39,566 nucleotides of DNA, taken from an uncultured Prevotella sp. (GTDB lineage Bacteria > Bacteroidota > Bacteroidia > Bacteroidales > Bacteroidaceae). Positions 1 through 8,852 of this stretch are shown in pieces. A program made the translations under genes and the position numbers. Within the stretch, counting starts at the first letter, position 1. Each line of letters begins with the position of its first letter. The stretch lies in contig ONLG01000023.1 in assembly GCA_900318625.1 (NCBI GenBank), positions 1 through 39,566 of the forward strand, in the 5' to 3' direction. The notes beneath the pieces were generated by a model. It did not search any database. It was not told the DNA's origin and worked only from the letters and a program-made list of their open reading frames with translations.

Positions 1-7
1 AAAGGTG

Positions 8-2851
8 TCAGAGCTTCTGCTCTACCTCTATCTCCATGAAGGTTTCGATGATGTCGCCCTCCTGAATATCGTTGAAGTTGACGAGCGAGATACCGCACTC
101 CAGACCTGCTGCCACCTCCTTCACGTCGTCCTTGTAGCGCTTCAGTGCGTCGATAGGAGCGGTGTGGACAACTATTCCGTCGCGAACCACACGCGCCTTG
201 TCCGTGCGGTGTACCTTGCCTTCGGTGACAAGCGCACCTGCCACGGTGCCCACCTTCGAGATCTTGAACACCTGGCGCACCTCCACCTGGCCGGTGACAA
301 CTTCCTTCTTCACCTTGTCGAGCATACCAACCATGGCCGACTTCACGTCGTCGATGGCATCGTAGATCACCGAATAGGTGTTGATGTCCACTCCCTCGCG
401 GTCGGCAGCCTTGCGGGCTTCTGCCGACGGGCGTACCTGGAAGCCCACGATGATGGCATCCGAGGCCGAGGCCAGCATGACGTCGTTCTCTGAAATCTGT
501 CCCACTGCTTTGCTGATGACGCTCACCTGCACCTTTTCGGTAGAGAGCTTGAGGAACGAGTCGGAGAGTGCCTCTACCGAACCGTCGGTGTCGCCCTTGA
601 CGATGATGTTCAGTTCGTGGAACTCGCCCAGTGCGATACGGTGCGAAATGTCGTCCAAGGTGAACTTCTTCTGCGTGCGCAGACCCTGTTCGCGTTGCAG
701 CTGAAGGCGCTTGTTGGCTATGTCGCGGGCCTCCTGCTCAGTCTCGAGCACGTGGAATGTGTCGCCTGCAGTGGGCGCGCCGTTGAGTCCGAGGATTATC
801 ACAGGCTCAGACGGACCAGCTTTCTCGATGCGCTGGTTGCGCTCGTTGAACATGGCCTTGATGCGTCCGTAGCTTGTTCCGGCAATTACGTTGTCGCCGA
901 CCTTGAGCGTTCCGTTCGACACGAGCATCGTCGACACGTAGCCGCGGCCCTTGTCGAGCGACGACTCGATAACCGAACCCGTGGCCTTGCGGTTGGGGTT
1001 GGCCTTCAGGTCGAGCATTTCGGCCTCGAGCAGAACCTTCTCCAGAAGCTCGTCAACGCCGATACCTTTCTTTGCCGAGATTTCCTGGCACTGGTATTTG
1101 CCTCCCCACTCCTCTACGAGCAGGTTCATCTGGGCCAGGTCTTCGCGTATTTTGTCGGGATTGGCACCCGGTTTGTCAATCTTGTTGATTGCAAACACCA
1201 TCGGCACGTTGGCTGCCTGTGCGTGTGCGATGGCCTCCTTGGTGGTCGGCATCACGCTGTCGTCGGCAGCAATGATGATGATGGCGATGTCAGTAACCTG
1301 CGTTCCGCGGGCACGCATGGCGGTGAAAGCCTCGTGTCCCGGCGTGTCGAGGAAGGTGATGCGCCTGCCGTCGGCCAGCTTCACGTTGTATGCACCGATG
1401 TGCTGGGTGATGCCTCCGGCCTCGCCGGCAATCACGTTGGTGTTGCGTATGTGGTCGAGCAGCGAGGTCTTACCGTGGTCTACGTGTCCCATCACGGTCA
1501 CGATGGGAGCCCGGTGCTGCAAGTCGTTCTCGTCGTCGGCCTCTTCGCTGACAGCCTCCTGCACCTCGGCACTGACATATTCGGTCTTGAAGCCGAACTC
1601 GTCGGCCACGAGGTTGATGGTCTCGGCATCGAGTCGCTGGTTGATAGACACCATGATGCCCACCGACATGAGGGTCGAGATGACCTGAGTGACGCTGATG
1701 TCCATCATCGTAGCCAGTTCGCTCACGGTGACAAACTCCGTCAGCTTCAGCGTCTTGCTCTCGCGGCTCTCCTGACGGGCCTCCTGCGAGAGTCGCTCCT
1801 GTGCGGCTTCGCGCTTCTCCTTGCGGTATTTTGCACCCTTCTTGTTCTGGCTGGTCTTGCTGGTGAGGCGTGCGAGAGTTTCCTTTACCTGGCGTGCCAC
1901 GTCTTCCTCGTTCACCTCAAGCTGCTTCTGCGAGCGCGAACGGTTCTTCTTTTTCTTGTTCGAGCTCTTGGCCTGAGCAGCCTGTGAGGTCGGTGCAGGG
2001 CCTTGCTGGTTTGCAGCGGCGTTGATGTCGACGCGGGCTTTGTTGATGCGCTCGCGCTTCTTGCGCCCGTCGCTGCGCTGTGCTGCCTTCTCTTCACGCT
2101 CTTTCTTGCGCTCCTCCTTCGACTTCTTCTTGGGTCGGGTGCTCTGGTTGATGGTGCTCAGGTCAATCTTTCCGAGCACGTTCACCTTCGTTGCCTTGAG
2201 GATTTTCTTCTCGCTCTTGGTGGTGAATATCTTGGTTTCAGCTGGCTTCTGCTCTTCAGTCTCAGCCGGTTTCTGCTCTTCGCTCACAGCGGGCTTCTCC
2301 GGTTCCACATACTCCGGCTCGGGCTCAGCAGGTTGCGGCTCGGGCTTGGCAGGTTGCGGTTCCGGCTCAGCGGGTTCCGGGGCAGGCTCGGCAGGCTTTT
2401 CCTCCACCTCTGCCACGGGTTGCGGCTCGGGCTCGGCAGGTGTTTCCACCACTACCGGCTTCTCTGGCTCCGGCTTCTCGATAGCTTCAGGCTCGTGCTC
2501 GGACTCTTCTGGCTTGGGCTGAGGCTTCTTTCCAATCTGGTCGAGGTCAATCTTGCCCATCGGCTTATACTGCTGCCGACCCTCCAGAAGGGTCTTTCCC
2601 TTGTGGTCTTCGGCTGGTTTCTCCTTGGCTTTCTTCTCCTTCGGCTTCTTGGGGAACAGCTTCTTGGCATCGGTCTTCACTGTTGCATCGCTCTTGAAGG
2701 CTTCGACGAGTGCGCCATACTGCTCGTCGCTGAGCTTGAAGTTGAGGTCGGCTTTCACCTCGCCCAGCTCCTTCTTCTTCTCGAGAAAGTCGATGGCTGT
2801 CTGCAGGCCGATGTTCAGTTCTCGTATTGCTTTATTTAATCTGATGCTCAT
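8..2851 (-). CDS. infB: Translation initiation factor IF-2
   Basis: IF-2 is the GTPase that delivers initiator tRNA to the 30S subunit and promotes 50S joining. The 947-residue product has an N-terminal IF2 domain, then a long Pro/Glu-rich low-complexity stretch (about residues 90-205, with repeated PEPQPA units) and a basic Lys/Arg-rich segment (about 235-350). The G domain follows: G1 GHVDHGKTS near residue 454, G2 GITQHIG, G3 DTPGHEAF near 500 and G4 NKID near 555. Domains II-IV reach the C terminus, and the TGA stop lies just inside the window edge, so the gene is complete. It is the last gene of rimP-nusA-infB, separated from nusA by a repeat-filled 208-bp gap. The Pro/Glu stretch is the part most likely to vary between strains. 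Identification is firm. Confidence 0.97.
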   Translation of the reverse strand: MSIRLNKAIRELNIGLQTAIDFLEKKKELGEVKADLNFKLSDEQYGALVEAFKSDATVKTDAKKLFPKKPKEKKAKEKPAEDHKGKTLLEGRQQYKPMGKIDLDQIGKKPQPKPEESEHEPEAIEKPEPEKPVVVETPAEPEPQPVAEVEEKPAEPAPEPAEPEPQPAKPEPQPAEPEPEYVEPEKPAVSEEQKPAETEEQKPAETKIFTTKSEKKILKATKVNVLGKIDLSTINQSTRPKKKSKEERKKEREEKAAQRSDGRKKRERINKARVDINAAANQQGPAPTSQAAQAKSSNKKKKNRSRSQKQLEVNEEDVARQVKETLARLTSKTSQNKKGAKYRKEKREAAQERLSQEARQESRESKTLKLTEFVTVSELATMMDISVTQVISTLMSVGIMVSINQRLDAETINLVADEFGFKTEYVSAEVQEAVSEEADDENDLQHRAPIVTVMGHVDHGKTSLLDHIRNTNVIAGEAGGITQHIGAYNVKLADGRRITFLDTPGHEAFTAMRARGTQVTDIAIIIIAADDSVMPTTKEAIAHAQAANVPMVFAINKIDKPGANPDKIREDLAQMNLLVEEWGGKYQCQEISAKKGIGVDELLEKVLLEAEMLDLKANPNRKATGSVIESSLDKGRGYVSTMLVSNGTLKVGDNVIAGTSYGRIKAMFNERNQRIEKAGPSEPVIILGLNGAPTAGDTFHVLETEQEARDIANKRLQLQREQGLRTQKKFTLDDISHRIALGEFHELNIIVKGDTDGSVEALSDSFLKLSTEKVQVSVISKAVGQISENDVMLASASDAIIVGFQVRPSAEARKAADREGVDINTYSVIYDAIDDVKSAMVGMLDKVKKEVVTGQVEVRQVFKISKVGTVAGALVTEGKVHRTDKARVVRDGIVVHTAPIDALKRYKDDVKEVAAGLECGISLVNFNDIQEGDIIETFMEIEVEQKL

Positions 2852-2891
2852 TTACTCTTTTTGTTTGGTTGTTTGGTTGTATGGGGTTTGT

Positions 2892-2976
2892 GGGCGGAAT
2901 GGGGTTGTTTGGGCGGAATGGGCGAGATGGGCGGAATGGGCTTTATGGGCGGAATGGGCTTTATGGGTTCTGTGGG
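2892..2976. repeat. 9-bp GGG-phased tandem repeat between nusA and infB
   Basis: Nine consecutive units of 9 bp (one of 10) each begin with GGG. They are mostly GGGCGGAAT alternating with GGGCTTTAT or GGGCGAGAT, and a final GGG ends the array. On the plus strand this puts a G-triplet every 9 bases. The nusA-infB transcript therefore carries a C-rich array just upstream of the infB start. No gene is supported here. G-quadruplex formation is an inference. Confidence 0.75.
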
Positions 2977-3000
2977 AACCAGCTCAAAATATGTTCCTTT

Positions 3001-3060
3001 TGTCCTTCTGTCCTAATTCCTTTGTCCTTCTGTCCTATCTTAGCTTCTGTCCTTATGTCT
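3001..3060. repeat. Short direct repeats of TGTCCTTCTGTCC next to the nusA stop
   Basis: TGTCCTTCTGTCCTA occurs at 3001 and 3023, a 22-bp period. A degenerate TGTCCTTATGTC follows at 3048 and runs into the nusA stop codon. The core TGTCCTTCTGTC recurs in the 44-bp tandem repeat upstream of sufB (10926-11127), so it is a dispersed motif in this genome. No coding function is supported. Confidence 0.6.
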
Positions 3061-4322
3061 TACTGCTCGAACTCAGCCTTGAGCACGTTGAGCACGTGGT
3101 CAACCGTTTCCTCTTCGAGGTCGGCTTTCTCGATGAGCAGTGCTCGCGGAGCGTTGAGCACGGCACGCGCGGTGTCGAGTCCGAGGTTCTTGATGGCATC
3201 GATAACCCACTGGTCGATCTCGTCTGCGAACTCGTCGAGGTAGATGTCTTCCTCCTCCTCGTTCTCGTTGACCTCGCGGAACACGTCGATGGTGTAGCCA
3301 GTGAGCATCGAAGCCAGCTTGATGTTGAGTCCGCCGCGGCCTATTGCCAGGCTCACCTCTTCGGGCTGGAGATAGACTTCGGCCTTGAGGTTCTCCTCGT
3401 CGATGTTGATGCTCGACACCTTGGCTGGGCTGAGGGCGCGCTGGATGAAGAGTTTCATGTTGGTGGTGTAGTTTATCACGTCGATGTTCTCATTGCACAG
3501 CTCGCGCACGATGCCGTGGACGCGGCTTCCCCTGACACCCACGCAGGCTCCTACGGGGTCGATGCGCTCGTCGTAGCTCTCCACAGCCACCTTGGCTCTC
3601 TCGCCGGGCATACGCGCTATGCGCTTTATCGAGATCAGTCCGTCGTGGATTTCGGGCACTTCGGCTTCGAGCAGGCGCTCCAGGAAGGTCGACGATGCGC
3701 GCGAGAGGATGATCTTCGGGTTGTTGTTCTCGTTGTCCACGCGCAGTATGACGGCCCTTACGGTCTCGCCCTTGCGGTACTGGTCGCTGGGTATCTGCTC
3801 TGCCTTGGGCAGTATGAGCTCGTTGTTCTCCTCGTCGACGAGCAGCACCTCGCGCTTCCACACCTGGTAGACCTCGCCCGAAATGATCTGTCCCACGCGG
3901 TCCTTGTACTTGTTGTAGAGCGAGTCGTGCTCCAGTTCGAGTATCTTCGAGGCAAGAGTCTGGCGCAGGTTCAGTATGGCGCGGCGACCGAACTTGGCAA
4001 AGTCCACGCGCTCCGATATTTCCTCGCCCACCTCGTAGTCGTCTTCCACCTTGCGGGCCTCGCTCAGAGCCACCTCCTTGTTCTCGTCGTTCACCTCACC
4101 GTCGGGCACGACGATGCGGTTGCGGTAGATTTCGAAGTCGCCCTTGTCGGGGTTCAGTATGACGTCGAAGTTCTCGTCGGAACCGAATATCTTTGCAATG
4201 ACATTGCGGAAGCTTTCTTCGAGCACGCTCACCAGTGTGGTACGGTCGATGTTCTTGGTCTCCTTAAACTCCTTGAATGTTTCTATCATGTTGGGAGTAA
4301 GGTCACTTTTCTTTGTTGCCAT
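3060..4322 (-). CDS. nusA: Transcription termination/antitermination protein NusA
   Basis: NusA binds RNA polymerase and nascent RNA and modulates pausing, termination and antitermination. The 420-residue protein has the order expected of the family: an N-terminal polymerase-binding domain (about 1-135), an S1 domain (about 140-205, with VGQIISGEVYQV) and two KH domains (about 220-350, including VGACVGVRGSRV and the second-KH motif AIGRGGLNIKLA). It ends after a short acidic tail and lacks the C-terminal acidic repeats of proteobacterial NusA. The start MATKKSD lies 12 bp downstream of the rimP stop, consistent with one transcript. An attenuator-like hairpin in the rimP leader would make this a possible autoregulated operon. 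Confidence 0.96.
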   Translation of the reverse strand: MATKKSDLTPNMIETFKEFKETKNIDRTTLVSVLEESFRNVIAKIFGSDENFDVILNPDKGDFEIYRNRIVVPDGEVNDENKEVALSEARKVEDDYEVGEEISERVDFAKFGRRAILNLRQTLASKILELEHDSLYNKYKDRVGQIISGEVYQVWKREVLLVDEENNELILPKAEQIPSDQYRKGETVRAVILRVDNENNNPKIILSRASSTFLERLLEAEVPEIHDGLISIKRIARMPGERAKVAVESYDERIDPVGACVGVRGSRVHGIVRELCNENIDVINYTTNMKLFIQRALSPAKVSSINIDEENLKAEVYLQPEEVSLAIGRGGLNIKLASMLTGYTIDVFREVNENEEEEDIYLDEFADEIDQWVIDAIKNLGLDTARAVLNAPRALLIEKADLEEETVDHVLNVLKAEFEQ

Positions 4323-4334
4323 GTGTATTTTGAT

Positions 4335-4799
4335 TTAGAATTTTATCAGATATTTGCAGTACTTGGCCGTGTCCATGCTCAGCTGATGGTCCACGTCGGC
4401 GAGCTGCGGGCGCTTCTTGCCCTCAACCTTCACCTTCTCCTGCGTGGTGATGGTGAAGTTGCGGCCCTCTACGCTCTTGAGTATGCCCTTCAGCTTGCGG
4501 CCTTCGCCGTCGACGGCCTCCACCTCCTTGCCTATGAAGTTGTGGTATTGCTGCTCCACCTTGAACGGCTGTCCCAGTCCGGCAGAGCCCACCTCGAGCT
4601 CGTAGTCCTCCTCGTCGCGGCTCAGGTGGTCCTCGATGTAGCGGCTCAGGGCCACGCAGTCGTCTATCCACACGCCGTCGGCATGGTCGATTTCTACTGT
4701 GATGTGGTCGTCGGCACTCACCTGAACGTCTACCAGGAAGTACTCCTTGTCAGCGAGCCACTCTTCTACGATGGTCTTTACTGTGTTCTTGTCTATCAT
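4335..4799 (-). CDS. rimP: Ribosome maturation factor RimP
   Basis: RimP assists late maturation of the 30S subunit. The 154-residue protein beginning MIDKNTVKTIVEEWL matches the family length. It shows the N-terminal domain motif DDCVALSRYIEDHL followed by YELEVGSAGLGQPF and a C-terminal SH3-like domain with GRKLKGILKSVEG. The frame stays open for about 90 codons further upstream, but that extension crosses the leader hairpin and the promoter at 4866-4897, so the start at 4799 is preferred. It is the first gene of rimP-nusA-infB. In the product, YELEVGSAGLGQPF replaces the usual Y.LEVSSPGLDRPL, a common Bacteroidetes variant. Confidence 0.93.
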   Translation of the reverse strand: MIDKNTVKTIVEEWLADKEYFLVDVQVSADDHITVEIDHADGVWIDDCVALSRYIEDHLSRDEEDYELEVGSAGLGQPFKVEQQYHNFIGKEVEAVDGEGRKLKGILKSVEGRNFTITTQEKVKVEGKKRPQLADVDHQLSMDTAKYCKYLIKF

Positions 4800-4811
4800 T
4801 TCTTGGGTGTA

Positions 4812-4851
4812 AGTTAAAAATAAATGAGGAACTCTCGTGGAGTCCCTCATT
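4812..4851 (-). terminator. Attenuator-like hairpin in the rimP-nusA-infB leader
   Basis: Read on the minus strand, a 12-bp stem (AATGAGGGACTC pairing with GAGTTCCTCATT, one G-U pair) closes a 5-base loop and is followed at once by TTATTTTTAA. That is the form of an intrinsic terminator. It lies between the operon promoter (4866-4897) and the rimP start (4799). No minus-strand gene lies upstream that would need terminating, and on the plus strand no T-run follows the stem. A role as a conditional terminator is inferred. Confidence 0.65.
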
Positions 4852-4865
4852 CCTCTGAACGGTTG

Positions 4866-4897
4866 CAAAATTACACCTTTATTATGTATTATGCAAA
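4866..4897 (-). promoter_or_regulatory. Promoter of rimP-nusA-infB
   Basis: On the minus strand, TTTG (4897-4894), a 20-base spacer and TAATTTTG (4873-4866) match the Bacteroidetes sigma consensus. Transcription would start near 4860, giving a leader of about 60 bases that contains the hairpin at 4823-4851. Confidence 0.7.
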
Positions 4898-5696
4898 TAT
4901 TTCCACTTTTTTTAGGTGCAGAAGATGGTTTGGGCAGGGGCGAAATGTAGCATTTCGAGGCATGAAAGAAAGCTCGGTTGATAAGATTGTAAAGGAAAAT
5001 CGCAGTATTTTTGACCTGCGGAAATTGTCGTTTTAGAGTGTGGAATGGCCTTCGGAGGGCATTGGAAAGCACTGTTTTGCCGTCGGATGTTACTTTTTGC
5101 GAGCCTGTGTAGGCGTTTTTTGCCGATTTTTATGTGCCGATTGCTCAACTTGCCGTGATTTTACGGGCCGACGAAAAGGGGCTTGGCGAGGCGGACTTTA
5201 TGTGCGTTCTCTTTCTTGTAGCGTTGTCGTGGGAAATGGAAGATGCGCAGTGCGCTGCGCGTAATGTGCTGTGTTTCAGTTGATGGCGGAGTTTCTTTGT
5301 TCTCCAAAAATGCGAAATAAAGGTTTCCCAGGCTGCCCGTAAACTTTCTCCAGAGCCTCCGGAGCAATGTTACGGGAGCCTTGGAGAAGTGCTACAGCTG
5401 TCTTGTAGCGATGCTACGGAGGCTCTGGAGAAAGTTTACGGTGTGCTCCGTAAAAAGTGAAATGGGTGCCCTGCGACTGCCCGGAAGCTCCTTTCTGCCC
5501 GAAAAAGGGCTTCTTGGGGTGCCGAAAACTCGCATATCTGGCGGCGACAAGCGTTCCGTTGCGAAATAATTGAGTGTCGGGAGCATTGGTGTAAAGACTT
5601 TTGGCAACGCAGGCATTTCCCCAGCCTTGCGCCCCATGCTCCTCAAGGCGCAAAAAAAACAATGCCGCCAAACAGCCTGACGCACAAAAAAAGTAG
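4898..5696. other. Gene-free spacer between rimP and dgt
   Basis: This 0.8-kb stretch separates two divergent genes. The open frames in it are short, overlapping and without family resemblance, so I call no gene. It holds a small perfect palindrome (GCGCAG, 4-base loop, CTGCGC at 5245-5260) and the large inverted repeat at 5337-5441. The dgt promoter sits at its right end. An undetected small RNA cannot be excluded. Confidence 0.6.
5337..5441. repeat. Large inverted repeat with perfect 25-bp arms (intergenic repeat copy 1)
   Basis: The arm at 5337-5361 (CCGTAAACTTTCTCCAGAGC then CTCCG) is the exact reverse complement of 5417-5441. Pairing continues imperfectly inward (8 of the next 12 positions). 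A nested hairpin, CTACA with TGTAG, lies in the centre near 5392-5408. The interior repeats TACGG.AG..CT.TGGAGA as a direct repeat. Related GGAGGCTC/TTTACGG-rich blocks occur at 9184-9275 and 21886-21990. It carries no gene, and I do not recognise a named repeat family. Confidence 0.85.
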
Positions 5697-5704
5697 TATC
5701 TTTG
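5697..5704 (+). promoter_or_regulatory. Minus-7 element of dgt, implying a very short leader
   Basis: TATCTTTG fits TAnnTTTG. The ATG chosen for dgt begins 6 bases after it. With the normal start distance, the transcript would begin at or within a few bases of the ATG, leaving essentially no leader. No clear TTTG is seen at the -33 position. Confidence 0.5.
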
Positions 5705-5709
5705 CCAGC

Positions 5710-7026
5710 ATGAACTGGCTACAACTAATCAGCAACAAGCGGCTGGGGCAGGAGCTGAAGCACTCCGAGCGCCACGACGACCGCTCTGAGTTCCGGCGCG
5801 ACTACGACCGGCTTATCTTCTCGGCACCTTTCCGCCGTATGCAGAACAAAACACAGGTGTTCCCGCTGCCGGGAAGCATCTTCGTGCACAACCGGCTCAC
5901 CCACTCGCTCGAGGTGTCGAGCGTGGGACGCTCTCTTGGCGACGACGTGGCGGCTCAGCTCACGGCGCGCCATCCCGAGCTGCGCGGCACCCTGTTCGAG
6001 GAGATAGGCACCATAGTGTCGGCTGCCTGCCTTGCCCACGACATGGGCAACCCCCCTTTCGGCCACAGCGGAGAGAAGGCCATACAGTCATACTTCACCG
6101 AAGGCCCCGGCAACTACCTGCGCGAGCGAGTGAGCCCCGTGTTCTGGGACGACATAACGCACTTCGAGGGCAACGCCAATGCCTTCCGCCTGCTCACCCA
6201 CCGCTACCGAGGCCGCCGCGACGGGGGCTTCGTAATGACCTACAGCACGCTGGCCAGCATCGTGAAATACCCCATTCCATCGACAAAGGCAGGGCCGAAA
6301 GGCAAGTTCGGATACTTCGAGAGCGAGCGCTCCACCTACGAGCGCATTGCCGCAGAGCTGGGGCTGGGGGCTTCGCCTTACTTCCGCCATCCGCTGGTCT
6401 ACCTCGTCGAGGCTGCCGACGACATCTGCTACGAGATAATGGACATCGAAGATGCCCACAAGCTGAAGCTGCTGAGCTACGGAGAGACCGAAAGGCTGCT
6501 GTTGCAGTTCTTCGACGAGCAGACCCAGGAGCAGATACGGCGGCGAGTGGTCGACGAAGGTGTGCTCGACGAGAACGAACGCGTGGTCTATATGCGTGCC
6601 TGCGTAATCGGCAAACTGGAGAACGAGTGCGTCAAAGTGTTCTGCGACAACGAGCAGCAGATACTTGCCGGCACCTTCGAGGGAAGTCTGATTGACAACA
6701 TCAGCCCCTTGCAGCGCGATGCCTACCGCCGATGCATGAAGGTGTCGCTCGAGAAAATATACCACTCCAAGGTGGTGCTCGACGTGGAACTGAGCGGTTA
6801 CAAGATTATGGAAACGCTGATGCGCGACCTCATTGAGGCTGCCGTCTATCCGGCTAAGTTCCACTCGCAGCAGCTCATACGCCGCGTGTCGAGCCAGTAC
6901 GACATAGCCAGCGACGACCTCGAGACGCGCATCATGGCCATCATCGACTATATCTCGGGCATGACAGACGTCTATGCGCTCGACGTCTACCAGAAAATCA
7001 ACGGTATTTCGCTGCCCGTAATTTGA
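5710..7026 (+). CDS. dgt: dGTPase-like HD-domain deoxynucleoside triphosphate triphosphohydrolase
   Basis: The family hydrolyses dNTPs, classically dGTP, to the deoxynucleoside plus tripolyphosphate. The 438-residue product has the HD-domain metal ligands: an H in NRLTHSLEV near residue 65 and the HD pair in CLAHDMGNPPFGHSGE near 110. Upstream is the typical SAPFRRMQNKTQVF segment, and PLVYLVEAADDICYEIMDIEDA carries the distal Asp. The frame is open 16 codons upstream, but MNWLQLISNKRLGQE is the usual family start and the promoter element at 5697-5704 lies before it. It is monocistronic: its promoter faces away from rimP, and gpmI downstream has its own promoter. Whether it prefers dGTP or acts on all dNTPs cannot be read from the sequence. 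Confidence 0.93.
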   Translation: MNWLQLISNKRLGQELKHSERHDDRSEFRRDYDRLIFSAPFRRMQNKTQVFPLPGSIFVHNRLTHSLEVSSVGRSLGDDVAAQLTARHPELRGTLFEEIGTIVSAACLAHDMGNPPFGHSGEKAIQSYFTEGPGNYLRERVSPVFWDDITHFEGNANAFRLLTHRYRGRRDGGFVMTYSTLASIVKYPIPSTKAGPKGKFGYFESERSTYERIAAELGLGASPYFRHPLVYLVEAADDICYEIMDIEDAHKLKLLSYGETERLLLQFFDEQTQEQIRRRVVDEGVLDENERVVYMRACVIGKLENECVKVFCDNEQQILAGTFEGSLIDNISPLQRDAYRRCMKVSLEKIYHSKVVLDVELSGYKIMETLMRDLIEAAVYPAKFHSQQLIRRVSSQYDIASDDLETRIMAIIDYISGMTDVYALDVYQKINGISLPVI

Positions 7027-7083
7027 CAGCTACGGGCTTTTCATGTAACTCTGACTTCGTCGAAGTTACTCTCACTCGGCCTT

Positions 7084-7115
7084 GCACGCAAAAAAGCAAG
7101 CTTTTTTGCACGCAA
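7084..7115 (+). terminator. A/T-tract hairpin after dgt
   Basis: GCAAAAAAGC (7088-7097) and GCTTTTTTGC (7100-7109) are perfect inverted repeats around AA, flanked by direct copies of GCACGCAA (7084 and 7108). The stem has few G-C pairs, so termination after dgt is only possible. The right arm also supplies the TTTG that fits the gpmI -33 position. Confidence 0.35.
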
Positions 7116-7139
7116 TGCACTCGTTTTTACGTAACTTTG
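7105..7139 (+). promoter_or_regulatory. gpmI promoter
   Basis: TTTG at 7105-7108, a 23-base spacer and TAACTTTG at 7132-7139 match the Bacteroidetes promoter pattern. The ATG of gpmI follows 37 bases later. Confidence 0.65.
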
Positions 7140-7176
7140 CAGGTTGGAAACATAACATACATAAAACATAAACACA

Positions 7177-8703
7177 ATGGCAAAGAAAGCATTACTGATG
7201 ATTCTCGACGGATGGGGAATCGGCAAACACGGCAAGGGTGACGTCATCTACAACACTCCGACACCTTATCTTGACTATCTCACGGCTGTCTCGGCACACT
7301 CGCAGCTCAACGCCAGCGGCGAAGACGTGGGCCTGCCCGACGGACAGATGGGCAACTCGGAGGTGGGACACCTCAACATCGGTGCCGGACGCATCGTGTA
7401 TCAGGACCTCGTGAAAATCAACCGCGCCTGCAAGGACGGCTCAATCATGGAGAACGCACAGGTGAAGGAGGCTTACGAGTATGCCCGCGAGACTGGCAAG
7501 AAGCTCCACCTCATGGGACTCTGCTCCGACGGAGGCGTTCACTCTTCGCTCGACCACCTCTTCAAGCTCATCGAAGTGGGCAAGGAGTACGGTCTGAAGG
7601 GACAGACCTTCGTTCACTGCTTCATGGACGGACGCGACACCGACCCCAAGTCGGGCAAGGGATTCATAGAGCAGGTAGAGAAGGTGTGTGCCGACAACGA
7701 TGCCGCCATAGCCTCGATAGTGGGCCGTTTCTATGCCATGGACCGCGACAAGCGTTGGGAGCGCGTGCGCGAAGCCTACAACCTGCTGGTAAAGGGCGAG
7801 GGAGCGCAGGCCACCGACATGGTGAAGGCCATGCAGGACAGCTATGACCAGGGCGTGACCGACGAGTTCGTGAAGCCTATCAACAACAGCAGCGTGAACG
7901 GACTCATTGAGGAGGGCGACGTGGTAATCTTCATCAACTTCCGCAACGACCGTGCCAAGGAACTCACCATCGTGCTCACGCAGCAGGATATGCCCGAAGA
8001 GCAGATGGCTACCATCCCGGGACTCCGCTATTACTGCATGACTCCCTACGACGCATCGTTCAAAGGCGTGGGAATACTCTTCCCGAAGGAGAATGTAGAG
8101 AACACGCTGGGCGAGTATCTCGCTTCGATAGGCAAGAAACAGCTGCATACTGCCGAGACGGAGAAGTATGCTCACGTGACGTTCTTCTTCAACGGCGGAC
8201 GCGAAGCACCCTTCGACGGCGAAGACCGCATACTCGTGCCAAGCCCGAAGGTGGCTACCTACGACCTGAAACCCGAGATGTCGGCATACGAAGTGAAGGA
8301 TAAGCTCGTGGCTGCAATAAAGGAAGACAAGTACGACTTCATCGTTGTGAACTTCGCCAACGGCGACATGGTGGGCCACACAGGTGTCTACAATGCCATT
8401 GCCAAGGCCGTATGGGCTGTTGACAACTGCGTGCGCGAGGTGATAGAGGCTGCCAAGGCCACGGGCTACGAGGCCGTAATCATTGCCGACCACGGCAATG
8501 CAGACAATGCCATCAACCCCGACGGCACACCCAACACGGCCCACTCGCTCAACCCGGTGCCCTTTATCTACGTCACCGACAACAATTCTGCCACCGTGCG
8601 CGACGGTCGTCTGGCCGACGTTGCTCCGTCGATACTCCACATCATGGGCCTGGAGCAGCCTGCCGACATGACTGGCGAGAACCTGATCAGCGACAACCGA
8701 TAG
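7177..8703 (+). CDS. gpmI: 2,3-bisphosphoglycerate-independent phosphoglycerate mutase
   Basis: This cytosolic glycolytic enzyme interconverts 3- and 2-phosphoglycerate through a phosphoserine intermediate and uses Mn2+. The 508-residue length is standard. The N-terminal metal site [10 protein letters not shown] is present. The catalytic serine lies in [17 protein letters not shown] (S61), and the family motifs [20 protein letters not shown] and FRNDRAKEL follow. The second metal cluster is visible in [12 protein letters not shown] and IADHGNADN near the C terminus. The gene has its own promoter and a strong terminator at 8795-8835. It is a housekeeping gene and nothing is missing. Confidence 0.97.
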   Translation: MAKKALLMILDGWGIGKHGKGDVIYNTPTPYLDYLTAVSAHSQLNASGEDVGLPDGQMGNSEVGHLNIGAGRIVYQDLVKINRACKDGSIMENAQVKEAYEYARETGKKLHLMGLCSDGGVHSSLDHLFKLIEVGKEYGLKGQTFVHCFMDGRDTDPKSGKGFIEQVEKVCADNDAAIASIVGRFYAMDRDKRWERVREAYNLLVKGEGAQATDMVKAMQDSYDQGVTDEFVKPINNSSVNGLIEEGDVVIFINFRNDRAKELTIVLTQQDMPEEQMATIPGLRYYCMTPYDASFKGVGILFPKENVENTLGEYLASIGKKQLHTAETEKYAHVTFFFNGGREAPFDGEDRILVPSPKVATYDLKPEMSAYEVKDKLVAAIKEDKYDFIVVNFANGDMVGHTGVYNAIAKAVWAVDNCVREVIEAAKATGYEAVIIADHGNADNAINPDGTPNTAHSLNPVPFIYVTDNNSATVRDGRLADVAPSILHIMGLEQPADMTGENLISDNR

Positions 8704-8794
8704 GCAGGAAGCCTGAGAGCAAGGGACAAGGAGCAAGCGAATAGTTCAAGAAAGGGCAACCTTGCTCCCTGAACTTTACCTTACCTATATAAAG

Positions 8795-8835
8795 AAAGAC
8801 CGCAGCCTGACAACTATAGTCTGGCTGCGGTCTTT
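8795..8835. terminator. Bidirectional terminator between gpmI and the converging small gene
   Basis: AAAGACCGCAGCC (8795-8807) and GGCTGCGGTCTTT (8823-8835) form a perfect 13-bp stem with a 15-base loop. A-runs on one side and T-runs on the other allow use in both directions. It sits between gpmI and the minus-strand gene ending at 8853. Confidence 0.8.
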
Positions 8836-8852
8836 GCGTTGCTTTGTGGGCA

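Noticed and set aside
617-1987. A 456-codon open frame antisense to infB
   Set aside because: It mirrors the codon pattern of infB, which has every expected motif. The antisense product is Leu/Val/His-rich without domains.
2553-4817. A 754-codon open frame antisense to rimP, nusA and the 5' end of infB
   Set aside because: It spans three genuine genes and a repeat-filled gap, has no recognisable domain, and arises because GC-rich codon bias keeps the complementary frame open.
4800-5072. N-terminal extension of RimP by about 90 residues
   Set aside because: It would translate through the promoter and the attenuator hairpin and is not conserved in the family; the 154-residue form is full length.
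5245-5260. GCGCAG-TGCG-CTGCGC palindrome as a terminator
   Set aside because: No T-run follows on either strand and no gene ends nearby; a 6-bp palindrome in GC-rich DNA is weak evidence.
5392-5685. Short minus-strand frames in the rimP-dgt spacer
   Set aside because: They read through the inverted repeat and overlap one another in other frames, with no start signals or family motifs.
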